Shown in pieces: positions 25,101 to 40,100 of a DNA stretch of 64,000 nucleotides (the first letter of the stretch is position 1; every line of letters begins with the position of its first letter). The notes beneath the pieces are model-generated. The model did no database searches. It was not told the origin of the DNA and saw only the letters and a program-made list of their open reading frames with translations. The translations under genes and the position numbers were made by a program. Location of the stretch: contig NC_049990.1 of the NCBI RefSeq assembly GCF_000003815.2, positions 18,855,248 through 18,919,247 on the forward strand, read 5' to 3'. This DNA is from Branchiostoma floridae (taxonomy: Eukaryota > Chordata > Leptocardii > Amphioxiformes > Branchiostomatidae).

Positions 25101-28100
25101 CAACCATATTAGCGGCTGAAAGGGTAACCGTTCCGTTCACTTCATCATAGACTGCAATCGGTTCTAGAGAAAGAGTTACCTTCAAGTCCGTTATCTTTGT
25201 CTGAATGGCAAATTTTCTCGTGAAGTTGACTTCACTCACGTGGTTTTTGCAAGCCACCCTTGTAGTGTGTATGCCCAGTAAGGAACCAAATGTATAGCTC
25301 CAATAATGAAAGCTGTTGAAAAATGATAGTTGATCGGCCACAGGGGACAGTAGGGTGTCCTCCAGGTAGTAATGACATGAAGCATCTGTTGGTGCGGGGA
25401 CATCTTTAGCCAGTCTGAAGGTATAAAGAAGTTCCCCTGGAGGTGCAGAGATGAAATCCGCAGTAAGCAACTCAATGCCTCTGATAGGATGCTCGGAAAT
25501 CACTCGATAACTCAAAGATACTTCTTCTGTGCCAAAGTCATTTGTGGCTACCACTCTAACCTGGTATCGACCTGTGTACGTGTATGTGTGATTTAGAGAT
25601 ATGACATCCTTTTCCCACGGTTGTGCACTGCGATTGGCTAAGACAGTAACGTCGCCAAAGTTGACCTCAAAGATGACACCTGATCCGGTGGTGGTTTTGA
25701 CCATGATGTGCAGAGGGTCTTCATTGGTGCGTAGATGGACACTGTTACACTCCAATGTTAGGTTGGTAATAGGAAGCCCCACGCGCAAAGGAGCGGTCCA
25801 GTTGAGATGGCTGACGTCGTTATACACATTTACCGTTACATTGTAGTCCCCACTACGTTTGTAGTAGCGCTGGTATGTCGTAACGGAATCTTCAATGGGG
25901 TCACCTTCTACCTTGTGAACTAAGTCATCACCGAAATGCATGTCAACAAATGCATTATCAGGCAGCTCGTCTCCGATGTTAACTTTAATTGTCACATTAA
26001 TCGGCAGGGATGAATCCGGGGAATCTACAACGTCAACGTCCAAAGAGGAAACTGGGATTTCGCTAATGATGAAAAAGCGGTCTCTCCATCTCTCAAAATT
26101 AGTGGCAACCTCTAGAAGTACCAGGTTGTCCAAAGTGTCATTAAAAATCAGGTGCGTTGTCACATTCCCAGTGTCACCACTCTGTAGAATTGAGAGTTCA
26201 TGATTGATGTACCACATCAGGTCCCAACGATATCCTTCTCCGACATCCATTGTGACGTCTAGAGTCGACCCTCTCTCTATAAACTCTGGATACTGCCCTG
26301 TTTTTATACTTTCAATCTGCCCTCCTATGTCAATGAATGAGTAAGCAACTTCTTTACTCGCCGAGTTTTCTGCAACAAGTTCGACAATATAGGTACCTTG
26401 GTCTGAGTACTGGTCAGAAGTAAGAGTATGCGAGATTCTTCCAGGGATGCTGTCATGTATTGACATATTGCCGTAAAAAGAGACATTGGCACCAAACGAT
26501 AGCATGTACCACACACGCGTCCCATTAAACAACGTGTAGTTGAGTTCTTGGTCGTCTCCAAATACATACAATTTGTCAGTGATGTTGGTGTCAACGACAA
26601 CTGCTTCTTCAACTTTCACAACAGCAAATGCTGTTACATTGCTTTGTTCGTTACTGCAGTAAAGAGAAGCATGATATATTCCAGAATGGTTGTAAGTGCG
26701 GTTTGTCAAAACGTAGGGGTCAGAATAGTTATTTTCTAACCAATCTACTGGATCGAGGTTACATTCGCTTTCGCCGTCTCCAAAATCGAGTGTACAAATC
26801 CCCTTGGCGGAAGGAACCGGGGGATGAATTTCAAACACAGTAAGGTCCTGCACCAGTTTTGGAGAGGCATGAAGCCAAATGTCATCAAAGTAACCAAAAT
26901 CCTCGGTTATATTGACCAGCGCTTCAACAGTCTGCGAGGATACCACATTTCTTGCTCTCACACGGATACGCTGCGTGCCTGTTGTATTAAAGCAAACGTA
27001 ACGTGGAAATGTTACAAATGTGATCGGGTCACCGTTGATCCAAAGTTCATATGTTACATCGTCGCCTTCCTCTACTGTCACGCTGATTTGCACGGTGTCA
27101 TTCACAAAGACAAGCTTTGTTTCTGCGTGCAATATGTCTACATGTAGACCAGATACTGGTTTTATTTGGTCTTGTTCTCGGTATGCAGTTATGTAGTAAA
27201 AAGCACTGCAGTTTCGTGGATCCGATGTTTGGAGTTCTGATACTGTATTACAACGTTCGCCGGAGGAACCACTTACAGACCTCGCACAAAGGCATGTTGA
27301 CTCATTGTGAATGTTGGAATAACGGTACAGTAATCTTCCACAAGCTCGTCTGCACCCTGCAGATGTAAGTTCATCACTGGTAACCTGGATTGCCGTGAAG
27401 CTTGAATCGCTGACACCGTTGATGCACCCAATGATGTATGGGTCTGCAAAAGGATCAATGCAGATGAAGAGCCATGTATTACAAAACAATCATAATAAGA
27501 ACTACAATAGAACTTGAACAGTCTATCAGGAAAAAGCGATGAACTGCATCTTAAGCCGAGAGAGGCATCTTAAGACACCATTGCCGGGTATGATTGCTTT
27601 CAACTTTGGTTCTCCTCACCATGCTGTTATCAATATGCTAACAATTGTAATGGAAATGTACATTCGCGTGGTGTATACTTATAGTTTAAGCAGACCTAAA
27701 GCACAGAGGTCGAGCTTTTCCTACAACAGAAAGAAATTCCAGGAGCCAAGGAAGCTTGCAGGATGCAAAGCACAATGGAAAAGGATGAAGAAAGACTGAA
27801 TGCAGCTATAGGACTTTCCAAAGATGCAGAACCCAGTGACTGCTGCTGCTGTGCGTGTGTTAAATCTACATGAAAGAACAGTCCTTACTTTATGCTTACT
27901 GAAAGAAGAGATAAAACACTTACCTAGATTTCCAAAGAATGCAATCTCGCCTACCGCGGGCGAGATGTCGGATTCTTGAGAGTACGTAGAGCTGAAATGA
28001 ATCTTCCACAGTCTACCTGTAAAAGACGAATATACCACTAACATTAAAGTTACTGCGTCTGAAACTACAAATTTCTAAACTAAGTGAATAAGACGAAAGT

Positions 28101-31100
28101 TAATATATTTCCTTTCACAAAATCACATTCGTTATGACTCTTCTTCTCTTTAAAGCTACAGGCACTTTGTATTTTTCTGTTTTCTACTCCACTCTACTCT
28201 ACTCTACTCTACTCTACTCTACTCTACTCTACTCTACTCTACTCTACTCTACTCTACTCTACTCTACTCCACTCTACTCTACTCTACTCTACTCCACTCT
28301 TCTCTACTAAGTTTAGGCTCGAAAAGGCTCTTACCCGTGACATTGAAGCCAGTAAATATCTGCACTTCTGTATTATTCAAAGCTGTAAAAGTAGCAACTT
28401 CCATCCACCCACATGCCTCAGTCAAGGCGGCTGTCATCACTGTAAAAGTCTTCACTTGGCGGTTATGTTGATTTGAGGCGCTTTGAATGGCCAACTTTGA
28501 AACTGTGTAATAATCCTGCAAAATTGAAGTAAAAAATCTGTTTGTTTTCTTCAAATATATATTGATCTCCGGTAGCGGTGATGATGATAGGATATGTACA
28601 CAGCATATAAGTTAAGTGTTTTAATGCATATATATGACTAATATATGAATAGAAATATATAGCCTGAGTTGTCCAGCAAATAAACTTATAGGAACAAAAA
28701 AGTATACTGTATTTGGATCTGAAGAGAAACTGCTTTCAGTGTCTACTGTTTTCAGTAGATTCTTGAATTGCTTGTTACCAGTATTTCTGATCGTTCTAAG
28801 AAAAACATTGATAGTGTTTTTATCGTACTTCTTGACTTGTGTGAGACTCATACTATGTAAACGATGTAAATTGTGCCTCTGTTATATACTTTGTCTAACC
28901 CGTGCATCTTCCCTCATGACCACAAACAAACAAAGAAACAAACAAACAAACAAACATACTAGCATGTATTACCTGTAGATCGTACACGATGTAATACTCG
29001 GTGAGACCTATTGCCCACCACGGTCTTTCAAGACTATTGTCAATGGTGACCCTGGCGGAACGGCGAATATCAGAATTTGGGTCCTCCTCGGCAACAGAGA
29101 GGGTACTCTGCGGGATCCATTCACCAGGCATAGCTAAAATAACAATCAATGATCATTTGCTGTGATATAAGAATAACCAAAAGAGTCGACCAGTAGAACA
29201 GTAGTCGAATTATCGTATTAAAGAATTGCTTTCAGGATGTACATCACACCAACCCTTGATTGAATAACATAGCTAAAGTAACAATCAATAATAAACTGCT
29301 ATGATTTAGAGTAACCAACCAAGAGAGTCTACCAGTAGTCAAGTTATGGTAAAAACGAATTGCTATAAAAAGCACATCATGTCAATCCTTAGTAAAATAA
29401 CCTAAAACTGCAACAACATCAAAATCAAACCTAATATCTATGTACCTTTGAATTTAGTTATTGCTGTTTTTCGTTGAAGAGGTTCATCAATCACGTATGC
29501 AAACAGTTACAACAATTTTCATCAATCAATGACTGTTTTTGAAAAGGTACAGTACATACCTCCCAAATTTTCGATGTCTACCAGTACATCATCTTCAGGG
29601 GAATGACCTAATCTCAGTTCTCGCGAGAGAACACGAGACTAGGTCATGCGTAAGGTGGCCATCCACATTCAGCTAGAGGCTGCGTAGTTGAACCGGACAG
29701 AGGGTTGGGAGCTGCCCAAGTGCTACCTACCCCTTCTCCGCAAGGAGGCGGGGGGAGGGGGCAGATGATCCACGCAAGCCTGACCTAGTCTAGCGTTGTC
29801 TCACGAGACATGAGACTAGGTCCTTCCCCTGAAGATGATGTACTGGTAGACATCGAAAATTTGGGAGGTATGTACTGTACATTTTCAAAAACAGTCATTG
29901 ATGGATGAAAATTGTTGTAACAGTTATTGCTGTTTGATTTTAACATGTACTGTACTAGTATATGCAAAATTAACACAATTCGGTGGCACAGGCTCTACAA
30001 ATTGTGCATTGCTATTTGCATGGTTTCACCCAGGTTTCACAAAAATGGAATTTAAATTGAAATTTGGCAAGATCCTACAAATAACTTTTACACGATCGAA
30101 GCATTTCCGTTTTGATGAAGTAAAATAACGTTTTGATGAAGTAAATAAATGTGAAAATTTACCTTGTTGTAGATTTTCAAGGTCGCGAAGCCCTTCCCAG
30201 AAGTAGATGGACTTTATCTTGACTTCAGCAGGTGTGCCGGTGGATATAAGCCCCCTGCCGATGTAAAACGTGCTGTAGATGTCTTCAGCGGACTCAATAC
30301 CAGGCCAGTCCCACCCTTTGGAACAAAAAAACATGAAGTAAAGCATTAATAGTGATGGGTTAAAAATTGCACTAGTATAAAAGCAATATTTTAGAAACTT
30401 AACAATGAAGCTAAGTTAAAGTGAATCCTGCAGAATTCATCTTGTACCAGGAAAAGACATTCTAAAATCTTTACCTCGAGAATATCTTAAATGCCATATA
30501 CGATTGATAACAACGTATTTGTATTTTCCTCACTTATTTTTATGCTTTTACCTTTCAGAATATAGCTTACACTATAAAACATTTGTGTCTTAGATTAATA
30601 GATGTGTAACCCCTATATGTGAAAAGGAATTGGACGTTACTCGTTCAACTTTGTGATATTCAACATTACATTTTGAGCCACTGTTCATAAACGCCAAAGC
30701 GTATTTACTGGTATTCATGTGCTACGCAGTGTTACAGACTACGTCAGATATCCAGATCGAATGGCCTCGTTTCAGTCTCAACAACAGGAATTGAATTTCC
30801 TGTTATTTAAGCAAATTAGGCCCTTATTTGCAAAATTCGCATAAAAATTTGAACATGCATTTCATTGTTCTCTGTCAAAGCTACCAGCATACCGACTATT
30901 ATGGAAATCTGTCGTTCATGTGTTCAATTATTCTCCTTGGAACTTTTTAACAACAATGTCACACATCAGTAGGCCCAAAGTCAACCTTGACCTTCGTGTC
31001 AACTAGACCTACACGCATACCAAATATTATCGTAATCAATCGGAAAGTTATGACCATAAATATCTGCAAAAACACACCAAAAACTATACCTCAATATTTC

Positions 31101-34100
31101 GTGGAGGTAATAACAGAAAGATATCTAGATGTATTGAAGCGACTAACCTGTCTGGTCCCTCAAGGTGTGTATACCATCAACGGACAGGAACAGTCCACCC
31201 TCCGGGTACCACTTCAGCGCGATATGGGCCCATTCCTGGTACAGGTTGAACCTAACCTTCCACATTCTGGAGCCGTTGTTTAGACCTACCTGCAATTCAA
31301 CGATAGAAAACAGTCAAATGTTACTTTGTATGCAATTATAATGAAACAAAACTGTTGCTATCACTGACCATGAGAGGGATGGAATGACCAGAATGGGTTT
31401 GTTTGTTTGAACCTTTATTTATTCATGAGAAGCTCAAATCAGCTTGAAGTCCGCTTCTCATTGATCATGAGGTGATGAAGAAGGTAAGGGTTAGATAAAA
31501 TATAACAGAGATACAGATTATATCGAGTCCTATTAAATCCATATACATAATAACATATATAGTGGAGCAAAAGCCTTGTCCGTTCCTTTTGGTCATTTAC
31601 TTAGAGTCTCTTTAATCTAAATTCTAAGATACTAAGATTAATTATAAGTAATTGAATGTACATACAGTATACAGAATATGGTTCTATACCTACAATACTA
31701 TTGCGGGGGTTGACTTCTTTAAAACCAGTTGAAAATAAAAAATCCAATATTTTCGAAAAAAAAAGATTCTATGGTAGGTTGGTTTGATGATCTCAGTAGA
31801 GAGAGTATCATATACCTGGATCCCTGGCTTTTATCGATTTAAAGATAAGGATGGTTTTACGATCCCAGACACCTTATCGACTTAACTAGTTCGCTAACAG
31901 ATATACTCTGGATGCCTTAAGTTGTCAATGGATTGGAGGTACATGTGTTGTTCTCGATTAACTCATTAATGACATGTTGGATGAAGCGAAGGAGTCTTAC
32001 CTCGTAAAGGTTTTTAATATATCCAAAGTAAAATCCTGCAGACATTTCACTCTCCCCTCCTGTAGAGAGAATGTACTGGTCCGTCAGCAGTCCGCTGTGT
32101 TTGAAGGAGAACGCCAGAGTAAAGCCGTATTCACACAGTCGCGGATCCGACAGGCACTGGTTTGGGTAGTCACCAAGCTTCTCACTTCCATAAGGTTCTG
32201 GTGCTTTGGTAAATTGAATGAGGCATATCAAATGTGTCAATGTCTATATAGATTGTATGATTGCTTCCGCAAAAAAACGTAGTCAGTTAATGTCTTTGCT
32301 TGCTTGTTTCTGTATCCGTAGTTATGTGAATATTCCAGAGTAGTCTATACATGTATATTGTCCAATCAGTGTGATTAGATACATGGGGAGTTGGAAGAGT
32401 CGTTTGGGTCGTGTTCATTTGCCCTTGTTTTGATGGGACGGACATGGACATTTCATTACCATTTTTGTGTGGAAAATTACAGTTCGTTTTTGCTTCAAAA
32501 TGAAATATTTGGCTAGTCTAAATTTCTCTGGAGGGACAGAAAGCCGTGCATATGCTCACCAAGGTTTCTGTCGTAGATGACGGATTTTCCATCTTTGTTA
32601 GTATCATTACAGGTTCTGATCTTCGGGTGGCACCGCTTGTTGTCAAAGAAAATGAAGGCAACACAGTCGGGATGGCTCGTGCACCTCTCAGCACACTCCT
32701 CTAGGATGATGCCGTCTCCATATATGGACGAGATGTCGTTCCCATAACAGTCCCCGGGACGGACGGAGTAACCACGAACGGTGGGAAGTTGAAGATCTTG
32801 AATTCATGCAAGAAAAAAAGTAGAATCAAAGGCGCCGTCGGAAAATTTGACTTTTGATTTGAGATCTAATAGGAGATACACCACCACGTTGTATTCTATA
32901 CATGCATCACAGGTGAGTCTATTTGTATCGAATGGAATTTTAACGTTGCTAGATTTATGGGGACTGAGATAAGATGTCTTTGGTGACTCTTGTTGGTATA
33001 GAAACAACCCACAGTTAGTGACGGTTCGTGATACGAAGTTATCAAGGAGTAACAAGACGTTTGTACTTAAGGTAATCTAACTCGTACGCACTGGTAGAGT
33101 TGCAGCCTAGTATCTCTGCTCTCATGCCGATGTAATTATGCCAGGACTGAGCCACTAGACGAACATAACGAGCTTCAACAGGATTGTCCAGTAGATTGGT
33201 TACAGGGGTGTTCTTGTCAATGTTGCCTGGAAAGACCTGAAAGGGATTGGGGGAATTTGATTCAGATTATATCCTCTACTCTGTGTCTCAAATATGATGT
33301 ATTCAGCTAGCCAAAACAAACATTGACCAAACAGGATCGGAATCATTATACATTTTATAAAAAAAACAACGACGGAAGTATCAATGACGAGTTAAACACA
33401 AACACTCCTTTAAAAGAAATAAAGAACCAAATATGCCAGCACTGGAAACTGTGTGAAAAGAGAAGCACAAAGTTTGGGTGGGACCCAAACTTAAAATCTC
33501 ATCTTACTCAATCTGTAAGGTGTTGGAAGGTAGGGAGCCAGATATCATCTGCATGTACTAATATTAAAACCATGAAATACCAATCACTTTCCTCTGTAGA
33601 AGTTGCTTCGCAAAACGTCTAAATTTCACTGATATTTTTTCGTGATATTTGTGAAGAAGAATACGAGCATGGGCAGTATATATTTAAGATACCTTTTCTG
33701 AGCCATCGCCATCTGCATAGGTCATCAAAGTAGTAACATCTGTACCGTACTGTAGTTTGTACGAGGTCACCCATTGGTCTTGATGAACATTATAGCGACC
33801 TTGAATGATGGTGCCCGTGATGATCTTAACTTCTCCTAAGTCCACCTAAAAGGCAATAATTGTTTTTCGTTCACACTGCACAAGGAATGGAAGGAGATCG
33901 TAATACTTTATACATAAATATGGATAACAGACTGTTTGTTTGTTTGTTTGTTGAAATGACATATATTCTTCCTGGAGTCAATGATACAAAACTACAGGAA
34001 ATAGAAATAACAAAGAAGTCAAACATACGTCTGAATCAAGTATTACATTAAAAAACCATCAAAGTAAACGAAAATCTGATATCAAAACAGTGAACCGAAA

Positions 34101-37100
34101 GATGATTAGGAGGGTAATATCAACCATGAGAACTGTAGAAATGAGAAAGGTCGACATTTGCTTGAGAGCAAATACAGCATATTTTAGCCATCTCCCTCCC
34201 CATGCAACAATCACCCATTTGCAAAAATTGAACACTTCTGCTTAAAATGACTTCTAACTACTAGTCACACTAATGAGCGAAAATTAATCTTACAAAGTCG
34301 TCCTGAGCAAGAATGAACTCTTACAGTGTATCCATGTAAAAAGGTAAAATAGACCAGTCCAAAATCCGCTAAAAATGGGTTTTGAATCATAACCGCCCAA
34401 AACTGAATTTGAAAAAAAAAACTCCGTGCAAAAATTCCTGTGATACTCCTATGTATAGTGGAGCAGTAAAAAAAAGACTTCCACGAAAATAGGACTTGAC
34501 ATAATCACCAAACTCCAGAAATGAATTTAAAAAATACCCCCCTCCGTGCAAGAATATACTCTTCCAACACACCCCATGTAAAATTGCAAATAGACCAGTC
34601 CAGAAATACTCCCACTGAACACACGGCCTTTTGTATAAGAAACCCAGTCCAAAATTGAATTTTAAAAAAGTCCCCCGTGCATGAATGGACACTTCTAGAA
34701 AACACCAGGCTCGCTGATTGACTGTCAAATCCTCCCCGGGATAGTGATTCAGACTAGACCAGGCCTGCCATGCGAGAGAAGTCCTCATGTTGGGTCAACG
34801 ACCTTGAGGTCTTTGACCCCTCCTTCTGACCATTGGAAAATGACAAAAAAATACCCCAATAAATAATTTGAAGTCTTTAATGGCACGAATTATACATGGG
34901 TCATTTCAATAAATATCCAGTGCACCCCTTTACCAAAATGTAGGTCAGTTGGTCGTAAAGCCAGGGTACAGGAGCCAAAAGTGTCTCTTTTTGGTAAAAA
35001 ATTGGCCCAAAAATCGCAAAATAAAGCATTTTGTTGTACTGTATGCGAATAGTATTATTGAATCCATGTGTGCATATGTCCAGGGTACTCCAATACCAAA
35101 TTCCATGTCATTTGGTTGAAACACCATGGTGCAGGAGCCAGAAATTTCCTTTTTTTGGTAAAAATAACTGGCACAAAATCATAAAACTAAGCATTTTGTT
35201 GTACTCTATACCACAAGTGTTATTGAATCTATATGGGCATGTCATCAAGGCACCTCTGTGCCAAATTTCAGGTCATTCGGCTGTAATACCATGGTCCAGG
35301 GGGCCAAAATATACAGTTTTGGTCTAAACATAACCAAAAAAACAAACAATAAAATCCTTTTAGAGGCAGATTATGAAAAAAATGAAAAAGAGTCCGAAGG
35401 TATGGGCCCACTCCACCCTTGTACCATATTTCAGGTCATTCGGTCCAGGAACGACGGAGATGAATCAATTTGAAGATTTGACAGGAGAAAGAAGATGAAA
35501 GAAGAAGAAACATTAAGAATACAATATATTTCACCATACCTGTGATATGGCTGAAATATACATATACCGGTTCGATTGATGGAGTTAGTCATGAGGACTT
35601 TAGCAGAAAATGCGCCAACTGGTAGCTAGAACGCCCCTGTCTAATGTATCCAATTCAGTACCAACCTGTAACCACTCTCCGATGTTTCTGACATGGGTTA
35701 GCCATGACGTTGTACTGTTTAAACGTCCGAGGTGTGGAGCGAAATATGGTTGACTGTCATAGAAAGAGGACGCCATGATGCTGCCGTCGGGTATAGCACC
35801 AGATTCCATCCCAAGTGGTCCAGGTGGATTACTACAGACTGGAACGATGGTGTCACCTATCCGAGGATGAGCCCGGTATATTTATCACATTATTTTAGTT
35901 CCAAAAAGTGTTTCTGTCGAAAAACGTGTTAACTACGTTCACTTGTGATAAGGATTGACACAATTATATCACATTATTTAACAAGTAGATACAATTTAAT
36001 CCATTACCATTCTTACTAGTAAAATAATGTGATACTGGGGTGCTATCACATTATTTCGCTAATAGAGACCATCTTAACAATCTCTTACTAGTAAAATAAT
36101 TATTTCACTAATAGAGACCATCTATACATCTCTTACTAGTAAAATAATGTGTTAGTGGGGTGCTATCACATTATTTCACTAATTGTTCGGAAATTATTGA
36201 AAAACGATGTTATTGAGTGGAATGCTTTAATGTTTACCGGACAATACATAGACAGTAACTCATGAGAGCTAGAGGTAAGATTTACAATACCACGCACGCA
36301 GTGCTTCCCAAAGATAAATTTTTGGAAAATGAAATCACTTTTGATATAGATATATACCCTCAGAAAGTGTGTTGTTGGTTGACTTACCATTTGGTTCAGT
36401 TGATTCACCTAAGTTCAAATTATCACTTTCAGTGACAAGTTCCCATTGCTTTTCCTGCAATGACTCCGTCATGTGTTCTGAAAGGTAATAAAGACCTCAG
36501 ATGAAATTACAAAATATATCTCATATCCCTTTAGATAATCCCTTGTGGACAATAGCACCTAAACATCTCTGTAATATTTATACGATAAACGATAAATTTA
36601 TTTTAAAAAGGGATAGATTTTGTTGCAAGCTGGTGTCATAAACAACTCACCAAGCATCGTACTTGCTGTCATTACAGCCTCCTCTAACCACAGGCTTCGA
36701 ATAGAGTAGATGGGTCCGTTAGCTGGTGTCTCGGATTGCCATGTTTGGGCGACGCTTTCAAGAAAACTGCCGTCATCCACAGTATCACCCACCCCGACGA
36801 ACGCTTCATTTACATACAGCCGCAGTTCCCCTGTAGTAGACTGAAGAACTAAGAATGCTGGTTTGTTGAATTCCAACAGGACGTCAACCGTGGTAGCGTT
36901 GTTCTCGTGAAAAAGTGCTGCCGACAAGAGAGGCTCCTCCCAGTGGCTGTTTGATACAAACACAGCCACGCTTCCGGACTGGAACCAGTTAGTAGTGATA
37001 ACAGGTGTGTATCCACTGGTACCTCTGTACACAGTTATCCAAAACCCTACAGAAAGACTACTACACGGAGAAGAACTGACATTACAGGAATAGAAGGCAT

Positions 37101-40100
37101 TTGTAAGGTCTATGTGAGCTCCTCGTTGATGTACGTAAAGAGAGTCATTTTGGACGGAGTAGGCACTGTTCATTGCAGGTGTTATGACGTCAATATCAGA
37201 CATATACTTCATTTCAGCTTTGGGGCCTAGGGTCCCACAGAAAGAGCAGTACCATGGTGTCATTGATGCAAAAGAAGATCCTGCAAAATGAAAAATAACA
37301 ATACTATTACAATTAGTCAATACAACATGATTTTATTTTGCAAATAGCACGACTATGTTTCGATATTACTCTATTATACGGTGTATCATGTAATAAAACA
37401 GCTCAACAAGTCTTGTGTACGATATGTCAAAGTTTATGAAGGTTCCTTAAAATAAACGATTGTTAGCCAACTCATATAATCTAACACAACCCAATTAAAC
37501 AAGAAAGAAAGACAACTTACCGTAAAGTTGTGAAATCTCATCCATCGGAAGCATCCGTTCAATCCAACGGAACTCGTCGAGAACAACATCGGCTGGATAT
37601 GATGGGACATCTCCCGCAAAACGCATTCCAATGGCCACCTTAGGACAAAACAATGAGCATATGCATATGGCTCAATCAAGATGCGGTAATACGTAATGAC
37701 AAATTCAAGCTACTGAAAAGGCATCTGTACACACGTTATAATCTACAATGACGATGATGATGATGATTGGTTTATTGAAAGGGAAGATATCTGGCAGCCC
37801 AATGGCTGAATTATGTATCATCTTACAGAAATGACACTTAATTGTGTACTTTTCACTCCCAGTGAAGGAAGTTGTGTCTATTAAAGTGTATCGATTGCAA
37901 GATCATAAGATGTGGTACATATAAAGGGAGACATTGAAATGACTTGTTCAGATGTCAGCTAAATGCTTACTGTGGTATGTTTGCAACATTTTAGCGTTAA
38001 GGAACAAGCAATATCATCATTTTCCAAAATCATATCCTGTTTCTTGAGTAGCTGCTTTTTGGCATATCTTATTACCTGGATGTCTAATCTTCATCGACGT
38101 AATGTCATCATTGAATCTTTCCAAAGTCAGCGACTGTTATATACATATTGTTATATACATCATTAGCAAAGACTTACCTTTCGTGCTGCATCATCTGTTC
38201 TGGTGACATTTCGTACAGAAGGTGAAGAATCCACTTCGTAAAGTTTTCCGTCTAGGTACACGGACAGTGTGAGTTCCAGAGGATGCCACGTGAACGCAAC
38301 GTGAGTCCAGCGACGCCTAAATGGAGGGAACGGCACCTGAAGGAGATATAGTTTCAACAGTTAGTGATCCACCAAGGCACTTTTACTGATGATGGATATC
38401 TTGCAGTGATAGTGTGTGTGGTAAATATTGCAGTGTTAGTGTGTATGGTAAATATTGCAGTTTTAGTATGTGTAGTTAACATTGCAACCCTAGTGTATAT
38501 TGCAAATATTGCAGTTTTGGTGTATTTGTTAGATACTGCAGTTTTTGTGTACATGGTAAATATCACAGTGTTAGTGTATATGGTAAATATTGCAGTGTTA
38601 GTGTATTTGGTAGGATAGAAAAGTTGGGTTATAGTATGCTTGAACTTGATTTGGAATTTACAATAAAGGGAACGACATGGTACATGGCATGATGATTTGA
38701 ACATACGAAAGACATACAAACGATGAGAAAATTCATTTAAGTATAAAAGTACATGTCATATAACAAATGATGAGAAAATACATTTAAGTATAAAAGTACA
38801 TGTCATAAAATGACGCTACACAATAAGCATGTTTTCATACCTTGCTGATAACTTCCCTTGTTGATGAAATAACTACAAAGTTTTTGTCAAGTGGGTCGTA
38901 ATATACACCGACGCCCCACGCATTGTGATGGTCGCCATGGAAATCTATGACGTATGCCCTGTCTGTCTCCGGGACGGACGTGACGAACATCCAGAACGAA
39001 ATGGTGAAACCCTCCGAGCAGTAGGAGATGTCTCTCATGCACCTGGAGTGGAAGATGAGTAGTCTACGAGTGATCAACGTTATGAAATGAGCATTGGCAA
39101 GACCACTTCTGTCTCCAATGAACAAGCCAAACGAAAATGTTATGTCATCTTTTACACTTACGTACCTACCTCACTGCCTTTGTGCTCAGGTATACTACAA
39201 GTAATTGTTCTGAATTCGGCAATAACAATTATGTACTCCTAAATACATTGGCTCATTGGTCTATGAAGACAATGGTAGATACCTAGGTAGCAGATGTTTC
39301 CAGATTGTCAAAGGTCCTGCGCTACAGTCCATCGCTTTCCCAAAAAGTCCATCCACTGATGCAATGTTGGAATCTTCCATCGAGAAATACAGCTCTGCAC
39401 CTAGAGGAAAGAACGGAAGTCAATTTAGTTATCATTGTTATAATGAGACTGAATATTGTTAACTATCATTAGAGAATTTCATGAATTCTGAAGCACAACC
39501 TTAGAGATAAAGGTACTAGTAAATGTCAAATGGATGGATACTGACGTTACAATCGGTAAATGTCAGATACTTGGAGCATTGATATTTATGGACGTTGCCC
39601 ATATGTACATACCCCAAAGGGAATCAGCAGTTGTCATAAGACTTTCTGTCACGTCGGACTCCTCCAACCACCATCCAGAGAAACTCACGCTTCCAGATGT
39701 TGTATCATTGACGTCACCTGTCCATGGCCCAAGGTACAATGTTGTGGCCCTCACTTCGGTGATGTTAAGGTATAGATTTGACGTCATTGAGGTGTTCAGC
39801 GACCTCACTTTTTCATTATTTAGATAAGCCTCTAACTTGTAATCCTCCGTAACTCTCATCTGTAAAAAAAACAAGGACAATGTGGTTAAAATATGTCTTG
39901 CTAATGAAGTTAGATATAATTTCTAAATGTTCACAAATATGGTGATGACCCTTGCGGCGTCAGAGAATAACGTTGTATTTTGTCATTGTCAAACGTTTAA
40001 ACGTATGTCATTCATGTCAGGATACAATAGCTTTGCGTACAATCTTAGTCAGTGATAGGCCGAAGTTATTGCTTTCGTGTACTGTTATACCTGTGCGAAT

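Noticed and set aside
27444-27489. Starting the large exon at the in-frame ATG at 27489
   Set aside because: A good acceptor (gatccttttgcag) ends at 27444 and the upstream exon 28016-27924 matches its phase, so the preceding codons are intron.
34387-34788. 133-codon minus-strand open frame
   Set aside because: It lies in degenerate tandem repeats inside an intron and has no domain or splice support.
38354-38719. Open frames with a repeated hydrophobic or Thr-rich pattern
   Set aside because: They follow the 24-27-bp tandem repeat on both strands and are not coding.
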